Source: Bugulina stolonifera (lineage: Eukaryota; Bryozoa; Gymnolaemata; Cheilostomatida; Bugulidae). From it: a stretch of 64,000 nt of DNA. The notes under the pieces were generated by a model. That model was given only the letters and a program-made list of their open reading frames with translations, was not told the origin of the DNA and searched no databases. Below are positions 11,601 through 22,900 of this stretch, in pieces. The DNA is taken from positions 12,324,099 through 12,388,098 of the forward strand of contig OW285193.1 of assembly GCA_935421135.1 (NCBI GenBank). The letters run 5' to 3'. Within the stretch, counting starts at the first letter, position 1. The number at the start of each line of letters is the position of its first letter. A program made the position numbers and the translations under genes.

Positions 11601-13526
11601 TTCACCTTAGGTAAGATAATTCTTAAAAACGCACCAGATGAGACAACTCCGTTCTATTGTATACTTTTAGTGCAGTTAACAAAGACAATCCTTGAAAGTC
11701 GGGCCAGTGCCCTCATGCTGGCTCAATCATATCTCTCAACAGTGATTATGTTTGCTGGAATATATGTTATTACATACAGAATGAATGTAAGTACTTACAT
11801 TTGTAGTGGTGATGAAAGCAGATTATTCTGTTTCAAAATATATGAAATAATGAAGAAAAAATTACTGAAAAGGAATTGTATTTAGCAACTCTAATGCTAG
11901 CCTAAAATTTGTCAGCCTAATTTACGTTGTGATATTTTTGCACAGTAGCTTCCTATGTAACTTTTGTAAGTTGAAGATTGTCAGTTTATTATTTTGTAAC
12001 AAGCACTTTGTCCTCAATACATCATTCTACTAATTATAGAAGAAAGGCTGGACTCTGCATGGTTTTAATGCAGTTAAGGATGATGAGGCTATAGTGGTGT
12101 CCTACCTGTTCTTAAAGATGCTCTATCACTCCATCTCTTCCAGTACTCTCTGCGGTACGTAATGTCATACTCTCCATCATGTGCTCTGCGTGAGTAGTTT
12201 ACTGTGTACATAGTGTATTGTGCATAGTGTACTGTGCATAGTGTACTGTGTGTGTAGTGTACTGTGTGTGTATACTGTGTGTAGTGTACTGTGTGTGTAG
12301 CATACTGTTTGTAGTGTACTGTGTGTAGCATACTGTGTGTAGTGTACTGTGTGTGTAGTGTACTGTATGTAGTGTACTGTGTGTGTAGCATACTGTGTGT
12401 AGTGTACTGTGTGTGTAGCATACTGTTTGTAGTGTACTGTGTGTGTAGCATACTGTGTGTAGTGTACTGTGTGTGTAGCATACTGTGTGTAGTGTACTGT
12501 GTGTGTAGCATACTGTGTGTAGTGTACTGTCTGCATAGTGTACTTTGTGTGCAAATTTAATAGTAAAAACCATAACAGTGAGTTAGAGACTAATTGTATG
12601 AGGACATATATTTTCTTATTATTATTGTTTGTAGGTTCATCTACAGTACACCCAGATATATGGTATAACTTTATACTAGTAGCAGTACAGGTAGGTAATA
12701 TCTATAACTGACTATCATATGACGGTATCAGATTTTATGCAACTAATGTACTGTATTTCTGGTGGTAGTGTCGAAACGTGCCTTGTCATAGAAACTGGGT
12801 TTATAAATCCTACTGGACTTGTTTGTAATTATCTTAACAATTTTGTAACAACTTTAGTACCAGTTGACAAATTAACCTAAAAATACCTACAAAATTGATT
12901 GCTTTTTTCAGATGCTACTAAGTTTCCTCTACTTCACCTCGATACTGCGGGTTGTTGTTGACCCACCCTCTAATATGCCTAAGAAATGTAGGAACACCGA
13001 CACACCTTTAAGACATAGCCAGTCAACTACTAGTTTGCAAAGTAGATACTCTATACCAGAGCAGACACACCTGTTGAATTGTAAGTATATTATTTATAGA
13101 ATTTATATTTAATTTATATGACATGTATTACAAGTCCACTAAAGTTACTACTGCATCAGTTTCAGCAAAACTAACTATGATATTTACAGTGTACATCTAA
13201 TAGTATAAACAAGATGTGTCTGTAGTCTTTTAATTGAAGAATCATCCTCTAACTGGCCTGTCTGCCATTATAACCTAATGAATTTTGATAAACTTTCGTA
13301 GGCAACTATAATATGTGAAAGAAGTTGCAGTAGTCAGAAATACAACCAGTAGTGGTTTTTTTTAAACTAAGCTAGATCTCTTATATGTATATATGTTGTC
13401 ATGTTCTATCAGACCAAGTCTGTGTCCTTCACTAGAACTGCACTCAGTGTGTATAAATAACATTGAATTGATTTTTTAGATCAGGTCAATGGAACTCCTG
13501 AAGTCAGAAGATATGGAGGATTGTGA
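8626..13526 (+). CDS. Multipass membrane protein with potassium-channel-like pore module
   Basis: Ten exons fit in phase: 8626-8729, 9050-9197, 9965-10072, 10312-10422, 11465-11525, 11611-11786, 12040-12154, 12635-12690, 12912-13080 and 13480-13526. They give 364 residues. The acidic N-terminus is followed by hydrophobic segments beginning FNLFITIFLQGLMLILV, then YFVMWFLMAVNFCLILYI. A third, ALMLAQSYLSTVIMFAGIY, leads through a hydrophilic loop into SYLFLKMLYHSISSSTLCGS and a last segment WYNFILVAVQMLLSFLYF. The order helix, short re-entrant-like stretch, then a Trp-Tyr-initiated helix resembles a two-helix K+ channel module, but the TxGYG filter is absent. The tail is hydrophilic and Ser/Thr-rich. 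An extra exon of length divisible by three between 10423 and 11464 is possible. The exact family is unknown to me; the channel-like reading is inference. Confidence 0.6.
12187..12545. repeat. Minisatellite in intron
   Basis: Tandem array based on GTGTAGTGTACT and GTGTAGCATACT alternating in a unit of about 28 bases, lying wholly inside an intron of the membrane-protein gene. It makes open frames on both strands in several phases (repetitive Val-His-Tyr-Thr-Gln type peptides), which are artefacts of the repeat. Confidence 0.9.
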
Positions 13527-13569
13527 TTGGTTGGTAGGTAGGTGCGTATTATATTAGCTACTACCAACT

Positions 13570-13660
13570 GTATCATGCAGACTCACTGGCCTATCATATC
13601 AACTGTATTATACAGAATCACTGGCCTATCATATCAACTGTATCATACAACTATTTATCG
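13570..13660. repeat. Short tandem duplication
   Basis: A unit of roughly 39 bases containing CACTGGCCTATCATATCAAC is present twice, with a partial third copy, just 3' of the membrane-protein gene. No function is suggested. Confidence 0.7.
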
Positions 13661-15129
13661 TACAGAGTTAGACAGCTAGTCTCAACCTGCATTATTGATC
13701 CCACAAAAATGGTCAACTTGGGTTCTTTTCATGTAACTTGGCAGAGCCATAATTGTCCTCCTATTATATGATCACAACCTACTCTCCTTGTAATTCCAAT
13801 CAAACTGATTAATTTTTCTAAGTATGATATAAGTGGTCAACACTACAGAATATTTTTCTGTGTGCTGTTCTTTCTTATTGTGCCATGCAAATTATGCAAA
13901 GACTATAACAAGAGTATTTTTCTATGATCAGGTTTATCCACAAAACTAGGTATCAAAGCACATATAGTTATTTTTACTAACATCTCAAGCTGCTGATATG
14001 ACAAATATTTGAATGTAATAATAAGCAGTAATGTTTAATATTGTTACTTTATTACTACATTACCTATTTATAGTATTTTTATTTAAGTTATGGTTTTTTA
14101 ATAAGTCACGGTTTCTATTTTTGTTTGGAAATTTTTGTAGATAAATAATTAATGTTTTATTCACTTTAAAAGATTAATAAACCCAGTGTGCATCCATTAG
14201 AAACCAGTAAGTATATTTATATCCTCATAGCTAACCATGATATAGGCCTACTGAGTGGCTAGCAGGACTGATGAAGTAAAAATTATAAATAAATAGACCT
14301 GTTTTCCGTGTTGGCTGCCTACTGTGACTTGACTTGGCAAGTTAAATCAAATCTATAGCTAGGACTCAGCTGAGTCAGCTCTGAAAAAAAGGGAAGTACG
14401 TTCTTTATTATTGCAGGACAGCAAAATAAGATAAAGTGATTCCATTCCTTTAGTTGCTGCCACGTTGTGTACCTGCAGTTATAAACCCTCCTAGGCGTAC
14501 AGTCTCTTATTCTTGGTGTTTGAGTAAGACATTTTAGCAGAGGTAGCTGATAGACAACATATCTGAAGTGAGTTTAAAATGACATACAACAAAGTAATCA
14601 AGTACGTATAATGGAGATTAGAATGGATATAAATACATTTATATACCAAACACTTGACCAGTCCCTTCTAAGGGTATTGGCATACGTATATATTTTCAAA
14701 GTTGGCCTGGAGACTTAGAACTTTCTGGGTGAAACCAGAGCCTGTTGCTGGGTGGAGCTTGGTAATGTTATTTTAACAATAGGCTTTTAATTTTAATTCA
14801 ACGTTGTCCTCTCCCAATTTATCGCAGTCTTTGCAATGTGACTTGTTATTTTTATTAGTCAAACCCTAATCAGCCACTGTTGTAATAGGTGTACAGTACA
14901 TGTACTCACATGAACTGGACTGGTTCTTTAGCAGCTGGTAACTACAGACATAGTTTATCATAATGTAGTGGTAGTTGGTGTTGCTCAAAGCCTCAGAGAG
15001 GAATATAAATTATTATGTCTGTCAAGACCATCAGTGGCAAGTCACCTACCAATCCAAAATGGTACCACTTTGCCATAATCTAGTCATAATCTGTTAATAT
15101 AGTGATTCATGTATATATTGTAATGGTTT

Positions 15130-15800
15130 GAGGTATTTCGTACAGTCGTCCTTGGACGACTACCGACCCAAAACTGAAGTGCCTATGAGTGGTGCTAGGC
15201 CTTCTCATTACATGAAAGATCGAGCGGTCTCAGTAGTCCAATAACTACCAGAGACGACCCATCTGGTCCCAAGTCTGACCTTCAGACTATACCTTGAAAG
15301 AGAGTGATCCGACCTAGTAGGCGGTTCGCTAAGCGAATGACCTGACAAAAGGAAGTGAAAGTCTCTGTATCAAGTATAGATGTGTCTTTATTGAAAGCCA
15401 AGTGAAGACTGAGACAACGAATGATAAAACATGGCCCTTTATATAGTATAAGGACTTCCGCCCGACGTAGTGTCGGGAAAAAACGACATAAGGTCGTCCG
15501 GAAGTTGCGCAACAACATGGCCGCCGGAAGCCCGACGGCCGACCCAAAATAGGTCGGGTTATACAAAAGTTGCTTATAATCATCCAATTCATGTACAAAA
15601 TGAATATCAAGTGATTCTGAGAGGTCGAGCCTCTTTACATGGGTATAAAAGGTACCAAAAGACTTAGTGATTATCATACAAGTATATACAATGACATAGT
15701 AGTTAAGCAATGTAGAATGCAAGCAGGTATATACATATAAGCACACACAATAATGAGTGTCAGGTGATAAGAGACGACTGTGCGTACCATCACAATATTA
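15130..15800. mobile_element. Unclassified insertion in duplication unit 1
   Basis: About 0.7 kb present in unit 1 but missing from the corresponding place in unit 2 (near 19690-19750). It is locally more GC-rich than its surroundings and contains a compact inverted motif around 15465-15560 (CCGACGTAGTGTCGG and related words). The borders are approximate and I found no clean terminal repeats. It could be a solo LTR or another DNA element. The open frames on both strands do not resemble known proteins. Confidence 0.45.
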
Positions 15801-15885
15801 ATTAAAGTATATCGTAGTAATAGGTTAGTGCTATAATTGATGTGTTCTTCCTTCCACTTCACTGTAAACATCCGGCTGTTCTAGA

Positions 15886-16592
15886 TAGAGGTGGAACGAG
15901 ACAGCATTTTTGGTTTCGAGACGAGATTCGAGACACCACTTCTAAAAAATTCGAGACGAGACGAGACTGGGTTTTAGGTTTCAAGGGAATTTTCCTAAAA
16001 AGTTTGCCAAATTTTATATATCTGCATGTTTGAACTCCAATAGTTTCAATTGCTACTCTGTAAACTCTGTATTTTATCATTATGCACTTCAATAAAAGGT
16101 GTGAAATATATTGCTATGTATTCCATGTACATTACATTGCATGTACATGGGCACTAAAATAATAATGTAATTTGACAAATTAGTATGGAGTTATGTTTCC
16201 TTTAATGAAATAATCTCATGAGTAGACAACTTTTGGTAAGTACATAACATTGCATTATGGGAGTGGTGATTGACAGTCGTTAGTAATTCTCTATGACTTG
16301 TAGTGATCGACTAGTAGTTCAGCGTTAGCTGCAATGTTATTACTAGAAAATCAGTGCTGGGGATGTACATGTAGGTAGTATTACTAAATAATTTGAATAA
16401 TAATTTTCTATTTGATAGATTTATTGTTGATTACCAATTAATTGTATTATAATTATTAATTTATTATAAATAAATATTACTAGTTGCTATTTGTTCTCCA
16501 GTCTCGAATACTAATTACTATCTCGAGACGACTTTCGAGACAAGGCAAGTCGATACGAGACTCGAGAAATCTCGAGTCTCGTTCCACCTCTA
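15886..16592. mobile_element. hAT-type non-autonomous transposon with visible empty site
   Basis: Inverted ends TAGAGGTGGAACGAGAC at 15886-15902 and 16576-16592 bound 707 bases. They are flanked by the 8-base direct repeat GTTCTAGA at 15878-15885 and 16593-16600. Eight-base duplications and TAG-type ends are hallmarks of hAT elements. The interior is rich in CGAGACGAGAC-like words near both ends and AT-rich in the middle, without a transposase. The sister copy of the locus reads straight through this point near 19795. Confidence 0.88.
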
Positions 16593-16701
16593 GTTCTAGA
16601 CTGCATCTAACACCTTATCATTGAACTTTTTGTCTGGAGACACAAACATTCATTATTTTCAGTTCTCTCAACTACATAATTAGTTCTACATTCTGTTAGT
16701 C

Positions 16702-18730
16702 ATGGCTAAAAGAGCGGAGAAATCTGAAGTTCAGGCTAAGGTGAGTTTTAATTACTGAGGAATTTATTATTTTATGAATATAGCAGCCTAAGAAGCAGTA
16801 GCTGGTCAAAGAGCACAACTTTATACAGTAGGATTATTTGACCAGGCAGTTATAAATTAGAAGTGAAACTTTCCTTGTACACTGTGCAAGGGCTTTCATT
16901 TTGATACTATTAACTTGGTATATAATTATGTTACATGTATATGGCATACACTAGGTATATTGTTATGTTGATAAATGAATATTTATGAGTGTAATGTGAT
17001 AACTACCAGACTCATGTGTCAAATCTCAACCTGTGTGTTTTATTACATTTTCTCTCTACATGGTTATCACCTTTCACATTGCTAGCTTATATAAGCTGAA
17101 CTTCTTGCATACAAATCATTTCTGTAACTTTACAAATTTTTTTTGTCATCTTGACATTGCATTTACAAATTTGGGGCATCCTAGTGTTATGCAATGTTGG
17201 ACCTGTTCCATAAGAGAAGATAACTCTGTAACATGATTTAATGCATTTATCTGTGTTGTAGCTGAATGCCAAGTATTACCCAGATCTAGCAGGGCAGTGT
17301 ATGGTTTGGATCAGGTCAAGAATTAAGGAGTCATTCAATATTTCTGGCGAAGCTGGAAATGTACATGAGGTGCTGAAATCTGGAGAGAGACTAGCTAAGT
17401 AAGTGTAATTATTAGTGCCTACTTGTTCATTTGCATGCATATCGTGTACTGGCTCAATTCACCTTATTTCAGTTTATTTGCATGTTATCCTAGACTTTTA
17501 TGTGGGGTATTGCCATGATATGTTTACAGATTCTATGGTTTAGGCATGCTTAATTTGAACTTTCTTGACACAATTGTCTCAACTATGTAGTTATCTTCTC
17601 TTGTTGACATATGCATTAAAGAGGTAACAACTTTTACCACTTTTTCTATTTCATACAATTGCATAATATTATATGATCAATAAAATAATCAATTGTTACA
17701 AAAAATTTACATAACATAGTATGTACATTTTTTTACTGTAATTCTTTTTATATATCTGAATGGGTGCGGAAATAATTTTGCTGGATAATCTCCCCATTAT
17801 GCAATTCATTTTGAGTTTACTACATACTTTAATGCTATCGTTACAGATTGGTAAATGTGTTATCTGGTAGTGAGATAATATCTCAAGAGCATATAGATGG
17901 GCCAAAAAAACTTATAAACAGATGGACCTGATAACTAAGTTTATAGATGCTTGCGAAAAGCTAGGATTACCTCACTATGAGTGCTTTGGTCCACTTGATC
18001 TGTATGAAGAGCAGAACATGGTTCAAGTCATCACATGCCTGGCAGCATTGATGAGAAAAGTAAGGCTATATATCGTATACACTTACATATTAGTAAAAAA
18101 TTCTATTGTCGGCTTCCATAATACAGTAATGTGTATTATTATATTACTACATGTATATATGGGTTTTAGTACATCTATTATAAAACTTAGTGCGTTATTC
18201 AACAATATCCACACTTGTTGAAATATGTTGCCAATTTTGAGTTGTCCTGCATTAACTTCCGAAAGAAATTCAAACACTATAGTTATTATGAAAAAGTATA
18301 ATAGTCAATAAAAACCTCTGCATCTTCATTGTTTACTTCAGACTGTTAAAGACTACATTGTAGTAACTTTGTTTGGGTGCATACTCTCGGAAGTGTCTGT
18401 TTTATAAAAAATTACTCACATGTCATTCTTAGGTTTCATGGGCCTCTTTTTGTAACAAGTAGCCTAACCCAATGGGTCGTTGAAAAATGGTGGAATCTTC
18501 AGCTACAAGTTATTGACCAAACATTTACTGTAATTAATTATATTACAAGTATTCAACCTGACTGATTTTAGTTTGGGCTGGGACCCAAGGAAGCAACAGC
18601 TAACAAGAGAGAGTTTACCGGTGAGCAGTTGAAAGCAGGGCAAGGTGTGATTGGTCTACAGAAGGGAGCTAATAAAGAAGCTTCGCAGGCTGGAGAGAAC
18701 TTTGGCAAGACAAGAAGTATTATAGACTAA
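16702..18730 (+). pseudogene. Calponin/transgelin-like gene copy 1, frameshifted
   Basis: Exons 16702-16740, 17262-17398, 17847-18059 and 18572-18730 match the intact copy to the right. A 5' start ([13 protein letters not shown]) is followed by a calponin-homology domain and one calponin repeat (VIGLQKGANKEASQAG) ending in IID and a stop. Exon 3 is 213 bases against 211 in the intact copy: it has one extra codon and has lost one base in a run after GATGGG near 17898. This moves the frame to a TGA within about 12 codons, before the second half of the CH domain. Downstream codons remain clean in the original frame, so the break is recent or is a sequence error. All splice sites look usable. If real, the product would lack most of the actin-binding module. 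Confidence 0.75.
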
Positions 18731-18739
18731 GAGTCATTG

Positions 18740-19690
18740 TTTCCATTTTTGTTTGACCAGTAAATGGAGGTCAGTCATACTTTTGCACATTTTTTTAAAT
18801 AAATAATTAGTGTTTTATTTACAAGAAAAGGTTGATAAATCTAGTGTGCATCTGCATTTGTAGCCTATTTGAAACCAGCAAGTTTATTTTTATATGTACA
18901 TGTAAGATAACAACACACAACATGATGGAACAATAATAATATTGTGCATGAACATTGTATTACATTCATTTTGGTATGCAGCACTTCATGAACAAATTCT
19001 CTAAATAGTTTAAACGTTGAAATTACCAAAAATTCTATCCAATTGAAAAAGTTAAAACTACACAGAAAAAGTAAGTAAATTTTACTGTATAAAAATAAAC
19101 ATTGGGGTAGATAATATACATGTAAATATATATGTATGTCAAGCACATGATTGAATCATGCTAAGGGCACCAGCAGCAGGCTGGAAAATTTGGGTGAATT
19201 GATTTCCAAATATTTGAACTTTTTGGGTGGATCCAGAGCCTATTGCTGGGGCGGGCTTGGCAATGTTATTTTAATAACTGAGCTATTGATTTCAATACAA
19301 AGTTATCTTCTCATAACTTATCACGAGTTGGGAGAGGACAACTTTGAAGTATGCACAAGCCCTTGCAATAGGACTGTAGTTTGTTTCTATTGCTCCAATT
19401 ACTGTTGTAATAGATGTACATGTACTCACATGAACTGAAGTGGTTTCTTACCAGCTAGTAATTACATCATCAAATAAAATCTGACTACCCTGTTATTCAC
19501 TTATCATTTTTTAGGCCATTCATCCACTGACATAGTTTATTATAATGTAGTGGTAGTTGGTGTTGCTCAATATTCAAAGCCTCAGAGGGGAATATAAATT
19601 ATTATGTATGCCAAGAGCATCAGTAGCAAGTAGCCTACCATTATCTAGTCATGGTCTGTTGACTTATGGTATTAATATACATGATTTATG
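18740..19690 (+). repeat. Upstream block of duplication unit 2
   Basis: Diverged copy of 14110-15110, beginning directly after the 3' end of copy 1. It shows the duplication is head-to-tail. Several short open frames in it have no coding support. Confidence 0.75.
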
Positions 19691-19902
19691 TATATAACTA
19701 GTTATAATACATACTTCTGCTAAATCAATATAATATAGTACATCATAAGTTAGGGCTACTTGTGGTCTTTCCACTTCACTGTAAACATCTAACTGTTCTT
19801 GACTGCATCTGACATATTATCATTGGACTTCTTGTAGGAGACACAAACAATCATTATTTTCAATTCTCTCAACTACGTAACTAGTTCTACATTCTGTTAG
19901 TC

Positions 19903-22900
19903 ATGGCTAAAAGAGCAGAGAAATCTGGAATTAATGCTGAAGTTCAGGCTAAGGTGAGTTTTAATTACTGAAAAATTTATTGTTTTATGATTATAGCAGC
20001 CTAAGAAGCAGTAGCTGGTCAAAAAGCATCAAATTTATACATTTAAGAGTGTTTTACCAGGCAGTTATAAATTAGAGATGAAACTTTTCTTGTACAATGT
20101 ACAAGGGCTTTGATTTTGGTACTATAAACTTGGTATATTATTCCCATTATCTTAATTTCAATCTGGGCCCATCTCTGGAGCGGTTTGGCTCGTAGGGGCT
20201 AAATGAGTAGCAAGAGCAGTGTGTATATTTCTATCAGTGCAGCACTTACCAGTGGGTTCTGTTTGTGATTAATTAGTGCTAGTTTGAATAGTTTGGGACA
20301 GAATCTACTTTATTGTGTTTCTATGTGTAATTCTAATTAATTTCATATACAATAATAATAATTAGCTATTAGCTATTAATGAAATGGCCTAGTAGAATGA
20401 TTGGTATCCATTTTTATATCTCATTTTGTACCTTACAGAAAGACTATAATATAGATTAATTAATTCTGATTAGGTATATCAATCAGACAACACAAATAAT
20501 ATTTTGTTGAGTAGCGATGGAGTTGTGTCGATCTGCATTGAAGTAAATTCTGTAGAAATATTGGGGTTAGCTGCTATGTCTTTTTCTATTCGAATGCTGC
20601 AAATGTCACTAATCAATACCTATTCGGATGAACCAATGGGCTCAGATGAATACTAAAGTCAGTCAATAACACTATGTCCGAATCCAAAGACACTGATTGG
20701 GTAAAAGTTTAACGCGGGTAAAGATGCACGTGTGTAATGCAGATCTAAGGCTAATAATAGTTGTCATTGTTGGGCTCTCGGTAAAACCCCCTTCATGTTA
20801 CGCAGCACGTCAATATAAATTATATGGCTAAAGTTTAATACTGAGCTGCTCTCAACTCTCTTGATTCTGTATTTATACTTTGGCTGACACAATTTTATCA
20901 CTAATTCCTATTAGAGGCTGATCTAATATTATCACTTAGAAAACCATAAAATCAAAATGTCAACCAGAGCGACTAAAAGCGGTATTAACAGGGAGGTTCA
21001 AGACAAGGTAGATTGTTGTTCAATTCTATTATTTTAATTTTAAATTAAAATAAAAAATTATTATTACAAACTTAGATTCAAGTAATATATTATCTGTGTT
21101 GTAGCAAGGAGTGTTTGTTTTGACTTATTGCACTCTATTACTTTTTGCCTGAATTTTGGTTTCAATGTTAATATAGTATAGTCATGTAAGCCTACATAGT
21201 GGGCTTTTTTTGCACAGCGCCATAATCGATAATGATAATTGCAGTAGTTTTAGTTTACATTCAATTATTAATATAAATTCTCTTCTAATATATATACATG
21301 TATATACAATATATAATATTATCACAAACCCCAAACCCCTTAATTCTATTGTATTTTATTTATATTGTCAATTTTAATTAAATCTACCTGAATTTATTGT
21401 CAACTATCTAGCCAACTACATTTCTATAATATAAGCCTACTCTTGCATTGATTTTTTAATTTTATTTATAAATGGATCTAGATTTGGGTCACTCTTCTCT
21501 GTAAAAAAAGGGCGAGGCTGCCGGAACAATAAAAAGGGCTATTTGTCAATGGAGCTTCAGTTCTGAAACTTCCTCCAGGTGAAACTATTATAGAAAATCA
21601 TTTAGGTGATGATTTTGATACCCATCTGGTGGTACTTTGCTCATCTCCCTGGTTGTTATGATGGGAGCATCAGTTGAATTGAGTTCGGCTCTGGTAGTAC
21701 ATGTTTAACACCGATCTTAGGTTAACTATGACTGCTTTGTTATGCTCTCATAATTACGCCTAACCCTCCCACAGCTCTGTCACACAGTAATACAATGTAA
21801 GCTAAATGGCTAAATCATCTCAAGGTGAAAACCTTTGATTGCAAGCCTAACTAAGATCTGAACTCCATGATATCTGCTCATGTTGCTCTAATTCTCTATG
21901 AAGTCTACATTTGTCTTTTGCTTGGCAACCCGAAGTTGTCTCTATACCTCAAAGTTATGGGGTAGGCCTAAAGGTGTTTGAAGTGGTATGATATTAGTGG
22001 CTTAGGTTAGCAAATTAAGGCCTGGTATGGAGCAATGGTATAATTGAGGTGCTAAGTAGAGTGTCAGCAAGCTTTGGCTTCCGTGCCTGTCATCTTTTCA
22101 ACTCACGTAAAGATCTTTTCTTTTTGCTCCAATACAGATACAGATATGCATGTAGGTCTGCACAACAATGAGGGGGAATTGAAGATTGGAAAGAAGTGTC
22201 ATATGACACACCCCCTTGTCATTTGTTCTTGTTCTCTACCTACATGTATAAGCCAATATTACTATCCTTATCCAAAATTGAAATGTATTTGGTATTGAGA
22301 TCTAGTAGTAAAAGTGGATATGCTGATTATACAACTAAAATGCATGGAATTCCCCTCCGCGCCATGTAGTATGAGCCATTTAGTGTCTTCGCGACCTAAA
22401 TTTCAGACCCAGGCCAGTTTGCGAAAATATTTTCCGGCACACATCCGTCACAGAGTCGAGAACACACCGGCCTGGGCCAAAAGCAAAATCCTAATTTTTG
22501 CGCGAAGAAGTCAGGTATGCTGATGACCTAGGAATGGTTTTGTCTGGTCAAGCAAAATCCCAGGCCAATAGCCCTTCTGACCTAGGTCGGACAGCCATCT
22601 TGTGATTTTTATTTGCGACCCGGGTCTGTCCAAGCGGTTGCGAAGACACTACTTGCAATATTGCAATATATGTGTAGTCCAGAAGTAGAAGTAAAAGTGC
22701 TTTGCTGGTGGAACAATGAGAAATCAAGGAGGCCATCATAATTGGTTGCCATAGCCAAGTGATTGCCATCTTGCTTGCAAGTAATATGAGTATGAGTTAT
22801 GCATGATTGATCTGCTAACAGCTTTTTATCACTTAGCCGGCTGTCACCTACTGATAGCATGTAGTTTACACTAAGCTACTACACCCTACTCTACATGATG

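Larger units (their letters stand above)
14110..18785 (+). repeat. Tandem duplication unit 1 (calponin locus)
   Basis: The upstream block 14110-15110 and the gene block 16620-18740 are each matched by unit 2 (18740-19680 and 19750-20110, then 25520-27295). Shared landmarks include the AATATAAATTATTATGT words at 15002 and 19592, and TTCCACTTCACTGTAAACATC at 15852 and 19770. Unit 1 carries two inserts absent from unit 2. Confidence 0.8.

Noticed and set aside
12089..12573. Long overlapping open frames on both strands with repetitive His-Tyr-Thr-Gln or Cys-Val-Val-Tyr peptides
   Set aside because: They are all produced by the 28-base minisatellite, which lies inside an intron with good donor and acceptor sites.
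15282..15746. 154-codon minus-strand open frame
   Set aside because: It lies within an insertion absent from the sister locus, shows no domain and has atypical composition; more likely a transposon shadow frame.
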